The position numbers were made by a program, and so were the translations under genes. A DNA stretch of 64,000 nucleotides from Candidatus Dormiibacterota bacterium. GTDB lineage: Bacteria > Chloroflexota > Dormibacteria > Dormibacterales > Dormibacteraceae. The notes beneath the pieces are model-generated. The model worked only from the letters and a program-made list of their open reading frames with translations. It was not told where the DNA came from and made no database searches. This document shows, one piece after another, positions 16,108 to 24,772 of the stretch. Position 1 is the stretch's first letter. The number at the start of each line of letters is the position of its first letter. Where the stretch lies: contig CATPBK010000080.1 in assembly GCA_955652705.1 (NCBI GenBank), positions 1-64,000 of the forward strand, in the 5' to 3' direction.

Positions 16108-16129
16108 TTCGAAAAGTATCCACGACACC
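16108..16129 (+). repeat. 22-bp dispersed repeat, copy C
   Basis: Identical over 22 bp to copy A (14586-14607), followed by CCGCCACTCCTGGGGCGG. Copies A and C bracket the vapBC genes and the tandem hairpin elements. Confidence 0.75.
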
Positions 16130-16241
16130 CCGCCACTCCTGGGGCGGTAGCTTGCCGCGGAACGTGCAGCCGCGTACGGATGAACGCTTTGATGGCTGCC
16201 CGATAGGCGCATTCGCCCGCGACAGCACCTATGCCGCGTGG

Positions 16242-16664
16242 TCAGGCCGGCACGGGTGGTTTCACGATCCCGAGCTGCATCATCAGCGTCATCCCGTCGT
16301 TGAGTCCCCAGTGCTCGACGACCTTGTCTCCGGCCACCCGGTAGATGCTGACCGCTTCGATGTTGATCTGCCGGCCGGTGGCCGGCAGGCCCAGGAAAGG
16401 GGCGCCTGTGTGGGTGCCCTGGACGCTCGAGCGGACCGCCACCAGGTCGCCGTCGCCGATGATCTGATGAATCTTCATCGAACGGTCCGGAAACGAGGCC
16501 ATGAACATGGAATGGCCAAATTTGGCCCCCTGGAGCCCGGTCGGGAATCCAGGCGGCGCGTCGTTGTTCTTCACGTCGGCTGCGATGAGCTCGTCGAGGG
16601 CGGCGAGATCGTTGCGGCCCCACGCCTCCTCAACCTTGCGAACGACTTCCTTGGCTTCGGACAT
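16242..16664 (-). CDS. SnoaL-like ester cyclase/NTF2-fold protein
   Basis: 140 residues: VVRKVEEAWGRNDLAALDELI, then MKIHQIIGDGDLVAVRSSVQGTHTG, then IEAVSIYRVAGDKVVEHWG, the standard order of SnoaL-like proteins (polyketide cyclase fold). Probably a small cytosolic protein of unknown ligand. It has a clear ribosome site GGAGG six bases before ATG, unlike its leaderless neighbours. Confidence 0.85.
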   Translation of the reverse strand: MSEAKEVVRKVEEAWGRNDLAALDELIAADVKNNDAPPGFPTGLQGAKFGHSMFMASFPDRSMKIHQIIGDGDLVAVRSSVQGTHTGAPFLGLPATGRQINIEAVSIYRVAGDKVVEHWGLNDGMTLMMQLGIVKPPVPA

Positions 16665-16928
16665 CGTGTGCCTCCTTCGTGTGTCGCGGGCCCAAATGCA
16701 CTTCTACCCATACGACGCGCGGCGCCCCCTGAAAATCGACACGTCAGGTCCGATGAGGTCGGGCCGACGCCGGGCTGAGTTGCGGGCCCCGCTTACTCTG
16801 CTGACCTCCGTCATCACTCCCTGGTGTCGCGGACATTGAGGCCCACCTCACCACACCATTCCGAGCTGCCGGAAAGCGCCGTCTTCTAGGTTAACCGGGC
16901 CGCCGCCCGCATCAAAGTCCCATCGACG

Positions 16929-17279
16929 TCAGGCCCGCATCCCACCGAAGTCGACGAGCACGCAGGGCTCGTCGCCGATGGTCCAAGCATCGTGCCCGGG
17001 CGGGATCACCGCGGCGTCGCCCGGGCCCAGGTCGATCTCACTGCCGTCGTCCATCACAACGTGGTGACGCCCGGCGACGACGTACGGCATGTGAGCGGTC
17101 TGGCATCTCTCGGCGCCGACCACCGGACCCACGTGTTTCGACCATCGCCAGCCGGGCCCAAAGGTCACGAAGCGGACCGTCCCCTCACCAAGCTTGACCG
17201 TCTTCGCTTCACCGGTCCCCTCTGCGAAGACCATCGTGTTTTCGGCCGCCTTCGAATCGACTCTCTGCAGCTTTGCCAT
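16929..17279 (-). CDS. Cupin-domain protein divergent from TetR regulator
   Basis: 116 residues. FGPGWRWSKHVGPVVGAE and CQTAHMPYVVAGRHHVVMDD form one cupin half; PGDAAVIPPGHDAWTIGDEP the other. GGAGGG lies about 10 bases upstream of ATG. It shares an upstream region with the tetR-type gene and its two operator-like repeats, so it is probably the regulated target. The effector and role are unknown. Confidence 0.8.
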   Translation of the reverse strand: MAKLQRVDSKAAENTMVFAEGTGEAKTVKLGEGTVRFVTFGPGWRWSKHVGPVVGAERCQTAHMPYVVAGRHHVVMDDGSEIDLGPGDAAVIPPGHDAWTIGDEPCVLVDFGGMRA

Positions 17280-17316
17280 CCCAGTCAGCCCTCCGCCTTA
17301 GCGGGTCGGCGACCCG

Positions 17317-17333
17317 CTTTACACGATGTAAAG
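17317..17333. promoter_or_regulatory. TetR-type operator O1
   Basis: Perfect 7-3-7 inverted repeat CTTTACA-cga-TGTAAAG between the divergent cupin and tetR-type genes. Confidence 0.65.
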
Positions 17334-17334
17334 A

Positions 17335-17340
17335 TAGGAT
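17335..17340 (+). promoter_or_regulatory. -10 element of tetR-type gene
   Basis: TAGGAT, nine bases before the ATG at 17350, lies exactly between operators O1 and O2. Confidence 0.5.
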
Positions 17341-17343
17341 CTG

Positions 17344-17360
17344 CTTTACATGGTGTCAAG
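17344..17360. promoter_or_regulatory. TetR-type operator O2, over the start codon
   Basis: CTTTACA-tgg-TGTCAAG, one mismatch from O1, 27 bp from it centre to centre. The ATG of the regulator (17350-17352) is inside this site. Confidence 0.6.
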
Positions 17361-17952
17361 CGCGCCTGTCCTGCACACGCGGGCGAGGATCCTGGAAGCC
17401 GCCCGCGCCCTGGCCGAGGACCGGGGGACGAACTTCCGGCTCGAGGACGTCGCCCAGGCCGCGCGGGTATCACGCCAGGCCGTATACCTGCACTTCGGCT
17501 CGCGCAGCGGCCTGCTCCTGGCGCTGGTCGAGCACGTCGACAAGTCCGAAGGTTTGCCGCGCTATTCGCAGCGCGTGCGCAGCGCGCCGACCGGAGTCGA
17601 CGAGCTGCTCGCCTTCATCGACCTGATCGCCGAGTACACGCCGCGGATCTACCTGATCGCCAAGGTGCTGGACGAGGCGCGACGCACCGACCCGGCGGCG
17701 CGGGCGGCGGACGAGAACCGCATGCTCCTGCGGCGCGAGGGCTGCACCCGGCACATCAGGCGCCTTCATGACGAGGGCCGGCTGGCGGCGGGATGGACTG
17801 TCCAGGGAGCGGCCGAAACGCTCTGGGCGCTCACCAACGTGAGCACCTGGGAGGACCTGGTCTTAGACCGGGGCTGGTCGCGGCAAGCTTACGCGCGGCG
17901 GCTGAAGCGGCTCTGCCTGGCCACCTTCGTACGACCCCCGGCGGCCGGCTAG
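17350..17952 (+). CDS. TetR-family transcriptional regulator
   Basis: 200 residues. N-terminal helix-turn-helix: TRARILEAARALAED, FRLEDVAQAARVSRQAVYLHFG. The C-terminal ligand domain is helical (LIAEYTPRIYLIAKVLDEA). It probably represses itself and the divergent cupin gene through O1 and O2. The stop overlaps the end of the convergent gene by four bases. Confidence 0.9.
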   Translation: MVSSAPVLHTRARILEAARALAEDRGTNFRLEDVAQAARVSRQAVYLHFGSRSGLLLALVEHVDKSEGLPRYSQRVRSAPTGVDELLAFIDLIAEYTPRIYLIAKVLDEARRTDPAARAADENRMLLRREGCTRHIRRLHDEGRLAAGWTVQGAAETLWALTNVSTWEDLVLDRGWSRQAYARRLKRLCLATFVRPPAAG

Positions 17953-18224
17953 CGTGACGCGGACTGCCGGAAGAGTAACTTCACCGCGCCGCGCCTCGTT
18001 TGCGTCGAGGCCACGAACTCGTAACCCGACGGCACCCTGTCCCCCGCTCGCAAGAGCAGGAAGTGGGTCTGGCCGCGGTGCCCCGGCCGGATGCACCAGA
18101 GGTGGACACCGTCCACCTCGTAGAGGCCGAGCACGCGCGTGTCCGGCGGAATCGGCAGGATGAAGTCGTCCTTGTCGAGCGGGAGCAGTAAGGCGATGAT
18201 CTCGCCGCTGCCGGGGTTCGCCAC
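17949..18224 (-). CDS. Unknown 91-residue protein
   Basis: GTG start, MANPGSGEIIALLLPLDKDD onward, beta-rich, with GYEFVASTQTRRGAVKLLFR at the end. No family recognised. Expression is well supported: a perfect TATAAT lies 8 nt before the start codon on the minus strand. Confidence 0.7.
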   Translation of the reverse strand: MANPGSGEIIALLLPLDKDDFILPIPPDTRVLGLYEVDGVHLWCIRPGHRGQTHFLLLRAGDRVPSGYEFVASTQTRRGAVKLLFRQSASR

Positions 18225-18232
18225 GGCGCCGA

Positions 18233-18238
18233 ATTATA
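18233..18238 (-). promoter_or_regulatory. Consensus -10 TATAAT, leaderless
   Basis: Minus strand TATAAT, then TCGGCGCC (8 nt), then GTG at 18224. Confidence 0.7.
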
Positions 18239-18264
18239 GGGAGCCGCGGCGCCCCCCGCCCCGC

Positions 18265-20856
18265 TCAGCCCGTGGCGTTTGCGGCGCCCACGGCCGCCGC
18301 TTTCTGGAAGACGATCTCGCCCTCTCGCGCGTCCACCTCGACCGTATCGCCCTCGGCGAAGCGACCCTCCAGGAGGGCCATGGCGAGCGGGTCCTGGACC
18401 AGCCGCTGGATGGTGCGCTTGAGCGGTCTCGCCCCGTACACCGGGTCCCAGCCGCGCTCGGCGAGCAGCTGCCGAGCGGCGTCGCTGACTCGCAGCGTCA
18501 GCTTGCGCTCGGCCAGCCGCGCCTCCAGACGTTGGAGCTGGATGTCCACGATGCGGGCCAGCTGGTCTTTCGTCAGCGGGCGGAAGACCACGACCTCGTC
18601 GACCCGGTTCAGGAACTCGGGCCGGAAACTCTCGCGCAGCACTCCCATCACGGCGTCGCGGACCTCTTCGAAGTCGCGGTTTGACATCTCCTGGATCAGG
18701 CTCGAGCCCAGATTCGAGGTCATGATCAGGACGGTGTTGCGGAAGTCGACGGTGCGACCCTGGCCGTCGGTCAGGCGCCCGTCGTCGAGCACCTGGAGCA
18801 GCACATTGAACACGTCAGGGTGCGCTTTCTCGATCTCGTCGAAGAGGACCACCGAGTAAGGGCGCCGGCGGACCGCCTCGGTCAGCTGGCCGCCCTCGTC
18901 ATAGCCGACGTAGCCGGGCGGCGCGCCGATCAGGCGGGCCACGGTGTGCTTCTCCTGGTACTCGGACATGTCGATCCGGATCAGCGCGTGCTCATCGTCG
19001 AAGAGGAACTCGGCCAGCGCCCGGGCCAACTCGGTCTTCCCCACGCCCGTGGGCCCGAGGAAGATGAACGAGCCCACCGGGCGATTCGGATCGCTGAGGC
19101 CGGAGCGGGCGCGACGGACCGCGTTGGCCACCGCCGAGACAGCCTCGTCCTGGCCGACGACGCGGTCGTGCAGGCGCTCCTCCATCTTGATCAGCTTTTG
19201 GACTTCGCCCTCCAGGAGTCGCGACACCGGGATGCCGGTCCACTTGGCCACGATCGCCGCGATGTCGTCCTCGTCGACCTCCTCCTTCAGGAGCCGGGCG
19301 CCTTCACCGTCTGTGAGCTTGCCGCTCGCCTCCGCGAGCTGGCGCTCGAGCTCGACCGCATCGCCGTACTTGAGACGGGCAGCCCGCTCGAAGTCGGCCT
19401 GGCGCTCGGCCCGCTCGGCCTCGTGCCGGACCTCTTCCAGGCGCCCCTTCAGCTCCCGCACGCGTCCGATCTGTTCTTTCTCCTGCTGCCAGCGTGCGCG
19501 TAGCGCGTCACGGCGCTCGGCCAGCTCGGCGAGCTGCTTGTCGAGGGCCTTGAGGCGGTCCTTGGAGGCCCGGTCGTTCTCCTTCGAGAGCGCCTGCCGC
19601 TCGATCTCGAGCTGGCGGATCGCGCGTTCCAGCTCGTCGAGCTCGGTCGGCATCGAGTCGATCTCCATTCGCAGCCGGGCGGCGGCCTCGTCGATCAGGT
19701 CGATCGCCTTGTCCGGCAGGAAGCGATCGCTGATGTAGCGGTGCGAAAGCACGGCCGCGGCCACCAGCGCCGCGTCCTTGAAGCGAACGCCGTGGTGGAC
19801 CTCGTAGCGGTCGCGGAGCCCGCGCAGGATGCTGATCGTGTCCTCCACGCTGGGCTCGCCTACGAAGATGGGCTGGAAGCGCCGCTCCAGCGCGGCGTCT
19901 TTCTCGATGTGCTTGCGGTATTCATCCAGGGTGGTGGCGCCGATCGCGCGCAGCGTGCCTCGGGCGAGGGCCGGCTTCAACAGGTTGGCGGCGTCGATGG
20001 CGCCTTCGGCGGCGCCGGCGCCGACCAGCGTGTGGAGCTCGTCGATGAACAGGATCACCTGCCCGTTCGACTCCTCGACCTCTTTCAGGACTGCCTTCAG
20101 CCGGTCTTCGAACTCGCCGCGGAACTTTGTGCCCGCGACCAGCGCGCCGAGGTCGAGCGAGATGACGCGCTTGCCTTTCAAGCCCTCGGGAACGTCGTCG
20201 CTGGCGATCCGCTGGGCCAGGCCTTCGGCGATCGCGGTCTTGCCGACGCCGGGCTCGCCGATCAGCACCGGGTTGTTCTTGGTCCGCCGGCTCAGGACCT
20301 GGATCACGCGCCGGATCTCTTCATCCCGGCCGATGACCGGGTCCAGCTTGCCGCTCGCCGCGAGCGCGGTCAGGTCGCGGCCGTAGCGTTCTAGAGCCTG
20401 GTATTTGGACTCGGGGTTGGGGTCGGTCACGCGCTGGTTGCCGCGCACCGCCTTCAGCGCCTGGAGCAGGCCGTCTCGGGTGACTCCGTTGTCCTTCAGG
20501 ACTGTGAGATCGGCCATCGCCAGGAGGAGGTGCTCGGTCGAGATGTACTCGTCCTTCAGCGCCTCGGCCTCCGTCTCAGCGCGTTCGAGCACGGTGGTGA
20601 GCGCATTCGAAATGTGGGTCTGGCCGCCGCGGACGCGGGGCAGCCGCTCGACCAGTGAGACAACGGCGGGCTGGACGGCCTGCGGCGAGGCGCCGGCGGC
20701 CTCTAGAAGGGGACGGGCGAGGCCGCCCTCGTCAGTCAGGAGCGCCAGCAGCAGGTGCTCAGGCTCGATCGCCTGCTGGCCGCGCTCGGAAGCCTCCCGG
20801 GCGGCTGCCTGGAGCGCCTCTTGTGATTTCTCGGTGAACTTTTCAAATCGGGGCAT
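18265..20856 (-). CDS. clpB: ATP-dependent disaggregase ClpB
   Basis: 863 residues, typical for ClpB. Start taken as ATG in [16 protein letters not shown]; a longer frame upstream is not conserved-looking. Clp N-domain repeats ([24 protein letters not shown]); first AAA+ Walker [16 protein letters not shown] near residue 202; long coiled-coil middle domain (IEKD through EERLHDRV region); second AAA+ with [18 protein letters not shown] near 603 and [16 protein letters not shown]. It rescues aggregated proteins together with DnaK. No CIRCE element is seen upstream. Confidence 0.96.
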   Translation of the reverse strand: MPRFEKFTEKSQEALQAAAREASERGQQAIEPEHLLLALLTDEGGLARPLLEAAGASPQAVQPAVVSLVERLPRVRGGQTHISNALTTVLERAETEAEALKDEYISTEHLLLAMADLTVLKDNGVTRDGLLQALKAVRGNQRVTDPNPESKYQALERYGRDLTALAASGKLDPVIGRDEEIRRVIQVLSRRTKNNPVLIGEPGVGKTAIAEGLAQRIASDDVPEGLKGKRVISLDLGALVAGTKFRGEFEDRLKAVLKEVEESNGQVILFIDELHTLVGAGAAEGAIDAANLLKPALARGTLRAIGATTLDEYRKHIEKDAALERRFQPIFVGEPSVEDTISILRGLRDRYEVHHGVRFKDAALVAAAVLSHRYISDRFLPDKAIDLIDEAAARLRMEIDSMPTELDELERAIRQLEIERQALSKENDRASKDRLKALDKQLAELAERRDALRARWQQEKEQIGRVRELKGRLEEVRHEAERAERQADFERAARLKYGDAVELERQLAEASGKLTDGEGARLLKEEVDEDDIAAIVAKWTGIPVSRLLEGEVQKLIKMEERLHDRVVGQDEAVSAVANAVRRARSGLSDPNRPVGSFIFLGPTGVGKTELARALAEFLFDDEHALIRIDMSEYQEKHTVARLIGAPPGYVGYDEGGQLTEAVRRRPYSVVLFDEIEKAHPDVFNVLLQVLDDGRLTDGQGRTVDFRNTVLIMTSNLGSSLIQEMSNRDFEEVRDAVMGVLRESFRPEFLNRVDEVVVFRPLTKDQLARIVDIQLQRLEARLAERKLTLRVSDAARQLLAERGWDPVYGARPLKRTIQRLVQDPLAMALLEGRFAEGDTVEVDAREGEIVFQKAAAVGAANATG

Positions 20857-20914
20857 GGTTTTCTGTCGTAGTTCTTTCCTGGTCGCCCGGACACATAAAC
20901 TCCCGAACACGAGC

Positions 20915-22156
20915 ATGCGCGAGGGCTGGGTTCAGAGCGGGGGCGCCGAGCTGCATTACCTGGAATGGAACGACCAGGCAACCGAGCAGCCGGCACTGTT
21001 CCTCCTCCACGGGTTGAGCTCCAACGCCCGGATTTGGGATCGGATGGCGCAGCGCCTGGACCGCCGCCTGGTCGCGCTCGACCAACGCGCGCACGGGCGC
21101 TCGCCGCTGCCTCCGCCCGGCTTCGGAATCGACGGCTTCGCCGCCGACGCCGTGGCCGCGATCACCCGGCTGGAACTGGGCCGTCCGGTTCTCGCCGGCC
21201 ACTCCTGGGGAGGCGCCGTGGCGCTCCAAGTAGCGGCCACCCACCCGGAGCTGGCCTCGGGCCTGGCCATCGTCGACTTCACGGTGCAGCCTCTCTCCGA
21301 CCGGATGAGCTGGACGGAGGCGGCGAAGCTCATGCAGCCTCCTCTCCCCCTCTACGCCGACCTCCAGGCCGCCTATGACGCGCAGCGATCCTACGTGCGG
21401 AACGCTTGGGCCGAGGACCTCGAGGACTTCGTCGAGGCCGGCCTGGTCAAGGACCCGGGGGGCTACCGCCTGCCGCTCACGGCGACCGTCCGGCTGGAAA
21501 TCCTGGAGGCGATGTTTCACCTCCCCTCCGACCTGCTCTGGCCACAGGTCGCGGCGCCATCGCTGCTCGCGATGGCGGAGGGCATGCCCTCGGCGTTCGT
21601 CGAGTTCAAGCGCCGCGCGACAGAGATGGCCAAGCAGCAGGTGCCGGAGACCGCCGTCCACTGGTTCCAGACCGGCCATGACGTTCCGCTCGAGGACCCG
21701 GCCGGGCTGGCGGCGGACCTCGAACGTCTCTGCCTGCGCGCGAGCTTTGACGAGCTCGGGCTGGACTTGAAGGCGCTAGCCGGCGACTGGGCGCGGCCGG
21801 CCGATGGCTACGCCGGCTGGACCGCCAAGGATCTCCTCGCCCATCTCTCCAGCAGCCAGGCGGCGCTCCCCCGCGTGGCAGCGTCGCGAGCCGCCACCGG
21901 CGAGCCGACCGAGCCCTTCGATTCCGACCGCTGGAACGCGTCGCAGCTGCGCAAGCGGCTGGGCTCCTCACCCGAAGCCCTTCGCGAAGAGTTCAACACC
22001 GGGGTGCGGGCCCTCGACCCAGTCCTGAGCGAGCTGCCGCTCGAAGAACCGATCGGGGCCGGCGCCTACCGCGGCCTCGCGGCCCGGGACGCGATGCGGG
22101 CGATGCTGGCCCACCAGCGCGGGCACCTTGACGACCTGACGCGACTGCTCGGCTGA
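20915..22156 (+). CDS. Alpha/beta hydrolase fused to DinB/MDMPI-like domain
   Basis: 413 residues. N-terminal part is an alpha/beta hydrolase: [14 protein letters not shown] (oxyanion), RAHGRSPLP, nucleophile elbow [11 protein letters not shown], and [14 protein letters not shown] near the catalytic His. From about residue 285 a second domain begins ([55 protein letters not shown]) resembling the DinB/maleylpyruvate-isomerase four-helix fold with metal-binding His. The fusion suggests sequential chemistry on one substrate. CATAAACT lies 13 nt upstream. Confidence 0.85.
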   Translation: MREGWVQSGGAELHYLEWNDQATEQPALFLLHGLSSNARIWDRMAQRLDRRLVALDQRAHGRSPLPPPGFGIDGFAADAVAAITRLELGRPVLAGHSWGGAVALQVAATHPELASGLAIVDFTVQPLSDRMSWTEAAKLMQPPLPLYADLQAAYDAQRSYVRNAWAEDLEDFVEAGLVKDPGGYRLPLTATVRLEILEAMFHLPSDLLWPQVAAPSLLAMAEGMPSAFVEFKRRATEMAKQQVPETAVHWFQTGHDVPLEDPAGLAADLERLCLRASFDELGLDLKALAGDWARPADGYAGWTAKDLLAHLSSSQAALPRVAASRAATGEPTEPFDSDRWNASQLRKRLGSSPEALREEFNTGVRALDPVLSELPLEEPIGAGAYRGLAARDAMRAMLAHQRGHLDDLTRLLG

Positions 22157-22195
22157 ATCGGCACCCCCCAGCCGAGGAGGCGCCGTGCCTGGTCT

Positions 22196-23386
22196 TTAGG
22201 CGCCCTTCTCGGGCCGGTCGGGCGGCAGTTGCCTCTCCCCTCGCTCAACGGTCGCCATTCGGCTCACCTCCGATCCTTGGTTCCCAAGTCCTAATTTGAT
22301 AGTCACGCTATCAAATGTGCCTGTCCTGGAACCCAGCGCGGCACGGTAGACGCGGAGGTAGCCTTCGGCCATCGCGCGGGGGCTGAAACGAGCCCTGGCC
22401 CGCGTCGCACAGGCTTTCGGATCGATCTCCGGGACGTGCTTCATGGCCTCCACCACGCCGTCGGTGCCGTGGACCAGCAGCCCGGTCAGGCCGGGCTCCA
22501 CCAATTCGGGCGCCGCCCCCCGCGGGAAGGCGATCACGGGAGTGCCGCTGGCCATCGCCTCGACCATGGCCAGGCCGAAGGGTTCGTCCCACTGGAGCGG
22601 GAAGACCGCCGCGTAAGCCCGCGCCAGGAGGTCGGCCTTCTGCTCGCCCTGGACGTTTTCCTTCCACTCGACGCCCCGCCCGAGCCAGGGCTCGATGTGC
22701 TCGCGGAAGTAGGCCATCGACTGCCGGCTCTCCTCGATCTTGCCCGCCAGCACCAGCGGGCGCCCGGCCCGCCGGGCCGCCTCGACGGTCACGTGCTGCC
22801 CCTTCTCGGGACAGACCCGGGCGATCTGCAGCAGGTAGTCGTCCTTCTCGTTGGAGACGTGCAGTGAATCCACGTCCACCGCGTTGTGCACGACCCCGAC
22901 CCAGTTCAAGTCCTCGACCTGCCGGCGCTGGGAGTGGCTGATCGCCACCAGGTCGACGTCACGGCGCATCTCGCGCAGGAAGGTGGCGGTGGGCTCGGTG
23001 ATCGGTCCGTGGACGGTCGCGACAGTCGGTGTCTCCGGCGCCACGGCCGCAGCCATCAGTATCCCTGTCGCCTCGTTGTGGTCGTGGAGCAGATCGACGT
23101 CAACGCCGCTGAGGTGGTCGTAGATGCGAGCCAGGTAGGTGGCCTCGCGGTAGCGGTGGTCCTGCCCGCCCAGCTCCCGCGCCCAGCCGGCTGGAGCAAG
23201 CGCCACCACCTCGGCGTGCTCCAACCTTGAGCCGTCAGAGGCATAAAGCAGGACCTTGTGACCCATCCGGCCCAGCTCTTCAGCGAGGAGGTAGACGACC
23301 AGCTCGATGCCGCCATAGCCCTTGGGCGGCACGGGGTACCAGGGCGGAGCCACGAGTGCGATACGGAGCCTGTCCGGCGCCTCCAT
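22196..23386 (-). CDS. Glycosyltransferase family 4
   Basis: 396 residues, GT-B fold. N-terminus IALVAPPWYPVPPKGYGG, then DLLHDHNEATG and TVHGPITEPT; C-terminal donor-binding part RVCPEKGQHVTVEAAR, WDEPFGLAMVEAMASGTPVIAF and GAAPELVEPGLTGLL. Members use nucleotide-sugars to make glycolipids or polysaccharides; the acceptor is not deducible. The ATG overlaps the stop of a 32-codon frame as TGATG. The ending (RMATVERGERQLPPDRPEKGA region) is disordered. Confidence 0.9.
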   Translation of the reverse strand: MEAPDRLRIALVAPPWYPVPPKGYGGIELVVYLLAEELGRMGHKVLLYASDGSRLEHAEVVALAPAGWARELGGQDHRYREATYLARIYDHLSGVDVDLLHDHNEATGILMAAAVAPETPTVATVHGPITEPTATFLREMRRDVDLVAISHSQRRQVEDLNWVGVVHNAVDVDSLHVSNEKDDYLLQIARVCPEKGQHVTVEAARRAGRPLVLAGKIEESRQSMAYFREHIEPWLGRGVEWKENVQGEQKADLLARAYAAVFPLQWDEPFGLAMVEAMASGTPVIAFPRGAAPELVEPGLTGLLVHGTDGVVEAMKHVPEIDPKACATRARARFSPRAMAEGYLRVYRAALGSRTGTFDSVTIKLGLGNQGSEVSRMATVERGERQLPPDRPEKGA

Positions 23387-23484
23387 CAGGACCGCGCTTT
23401 CAAGAGTTCCAGGACCGCCCACTCCCCTCCCCGCTCGACCCTGCGCACCCTGCCATCCTCCTCTTTGTAGCGGAAGAGCTTCAC
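23386..23484 (-). CDS. Small ORF coupled to the glycosyltransferase (32 residues)
   Basis: GTG start, VKLFRYKEEDGRVRRVERG and so on to LLKARS. The stop overlaps the glycosyltransferase ATG (TGATG); the start overlaps the stop of a 10-residue leader frame (GTGA). Charged, no family recognised. The double overlap suggests it is translated, either as a protein or to deliver ribosomes. Confidence 0.5.
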   Translation of the reverse strand: MKLFRYKEEDGRVRRVERGGEWAVLELLKARS

Positions 23485-23513
23485 GAGGTCGTCGGTTCGG
23501 TGCCCGATCGCAC
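23481..23513 (-). CDS. Possible leaderless 10-residue leader peptide
   Basis: GTG at 23513 lies 8 nt after a TATAAG -10-like hexamer. Peptide VRSGTEPTTS, stop TGA overlapping the next GTG. It may be a genuine leader or coincidence. Confidence 0.35.
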   Translation of the reverse strand: MRSGTEPTTS

Positions 23514-23520
23514 GGCCGAA

Positions 23521-23541
23521 CCTTATACCAAGAGTATAAGG
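23521..23541. promoter_or_regulatory. Perfect inverted repeat over the glycosyltransferase promoter
   Basis: CCTTATAC-caaga-GTATAAGG, 8-bp arms. The minus-strand arm contains the TATAAG -10-like element, so a dimeric regulator bound here would block the promoter. Confidence 0.6.
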
Positions 23542-23572
23542 AATTGAAACAACGATACCGCTGGAATTGGAG

Positions 23573-24307
23573 CTATGCTTCAGCCGGCCTCAGACGCCGC
23601 CAGGGCTTGAGCCCAGTCAGCTTTGCGAGACCGGCGGCCGCCAACAGCACGGTCCCGTCGATGACGCAGTAGCCGCCGGCGATGACGGACGGCGGGTTGC
23701 CGGTCGGCACCAGCGTGTAGGGAGCGACCGCCTCCCAGCGCCAGTTTCCGAAGCTGGTTCCGAGGATCTCCAGGAGCGACGTGCAGATGAAGATGCCGGT
23801 GAAGAGTCCGGCCCGTGGGGAGCGAAGCACGAACCAGGCGAACGAGGGCAGGCAGAGAGCGCCCGACACGTCGAGGCGCCCGGTCAACGCGGGCAGAACC
23901 GTGAGCCCGGCCAGGGCCCAGCCGGTCGCGGCGGTGAGGGCGAGCCGGTTCAGTAGGCGGCCGTGCCTGGCCATCACTGGCAAGCGGGCCCAGGTCAGGC
24001 CGAAGAGGTAGACCAGGCCGTGGCCCGGCGGCACGTAGAGGGGCACGTTGTGAAAGCGGTAGCGATAGAGGCCCCAGACGAGAGAGCCGAAGATCTCGAA
24101 CCCGGTCGCCACCAAGATGCAGAGCCAGACCTGGCGGCGCTCGGCCGGGGGCGAAAGGCGCCCGGCCAGGAAAAGGACGGCGAACGTCAGCAGGCCGAGG
24201 CCGTACTGCTCGTTGACGGTCGTGATCCGCGCGTCGATGAAGAGGACGAAGGGGATGTAGAGCGAGAAGCCGATCTGGAGGGCGTACGGTCGGAGGGCTC
24301 GGGCCAC
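23573..24307 (-). CDS. Unknown integral membrane protein
   Basis: 244 residues, GTG start, six or seven hydrophobic helices (for example LLTFAVLFLAGRL, WLCILVATGFEIFGSLVWGL, FTGIFICTSLLEILG). Conserved-looking polar points in the helices include FEIFGSLVWG, PPGHGLVYLFG and TSFGNWRWE. No family recognised. It follows the DUF393 gene by 13 bp and may form an operon with it; TAGCAT lies 10 nt before the start. Confidence 0.7.
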   Translation of the reverse strand: MARALRPYALQIGFSLYIPFVLFIDARITTVNEQYGLGLLTFAVLFLAGRLSPPAERRQVWLCILVATGFEIFGSLVWGLYRYRFHNVPLYVPPGHGLVYLFGLTWARLPVMARHGRLLNRLALTAATGWALAGLTVLPALTGRLDVSGALCLPSFAWFVLRSPRAGLFTGIFICTSLLEILGTSFGNWRWEAVAPYTLVPTGNPPSVIAGGYCVIDGTVLLAAAGLAKLTGLKPWRRLRPAEA

Positions 24308-24320
24308 TTGAGCCTAGATG

Positions 24321-24734
24321 CTACGGCGCCCGGACATCGTCGCAGCCGCTTTCAGGGTCGTCGCATTCGGGCCGGCTGCCGAAGCGGTGGAACCGGCTTC
24401 GGTTCCTCGCAAACCAGCGGTAGAGCGCCTCCTCCGCGGCTGCGAGCGGAGGCACTCGGTAAGCGAGGGCAGGCAAAGCCCAGGGCCCGCCGATCACCTC
24501 CAGCACGCGGGTGATCGCGGCCGCGCCTTCCCACCGGCGCCCGTCGGGGCCGATAGCCCAGGCGGCCCGCTCCGTCTCCGCCCGGCTGAGGCCGTACTCG
24601 GCCAGGGCGCCTTTTCGCTGACTCGGGATGGCCAGCACACGGCCGGCCCGGTCGCGCCGGCGGACCCAGCGCGCCAGCCTGGTGCAAACGCCTCAAGTCC
24701 CGTCGAAGAGGAGGACCAGTTCGGTCTCGCTCAT
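24321..24734 (-). CDS. DUF393/DCC thiol-redox protein with in-frame TGA (candidate selenoprotein)
   Basis: Reading through one TGA gives 137 residues: MSETELVLLFDGT, then TGA (codon 14, 24693-24695), then GVCTRLARWVRRRDRAGR. DCC-family proteins carry D-G-x-C-x-x-C here; the TGA replaces exactly the first Cys, giving UxxC. The rest is intact and typical: GPDGRRWEGAAAITRVLEVI, GGPWALPALAYRVP, ALYRWFARNRSRF. The ATG overlaps the stop of a short upstream frame (ATGA). Either selenocysteine is inserted, or this is a one-base nonsense pseudogene. No Sec machinery is in the window. Confidence 0.7.
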
Positions 24735-24772
24735 CGGACGGGGGCCAGCCCGCGCAGGGGTACCGCAAGCAT
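24731..24772 (-). CDS. Possible leaderless 13-residue leader frame
   Basis: ATG 8 nt after a TACGAT -10-like element (24781-24786, minus strand). Peptide MLAVPLRGLAPVR; its TGA overlaps the DUF393 ATG as ATGA. Same arrangement as before the family-4 glycosyltransferase. Confidence 0.35.
   Translation of the reverse strand: MLAVPLRGLAPVR

Noticed and set aside
20857-20914. CIRCE/HrcA site upstream of clpB
   Set aside because: No TTAGCACTC/GAGTGCTAA inverted repeat is present in the short divergent gap.
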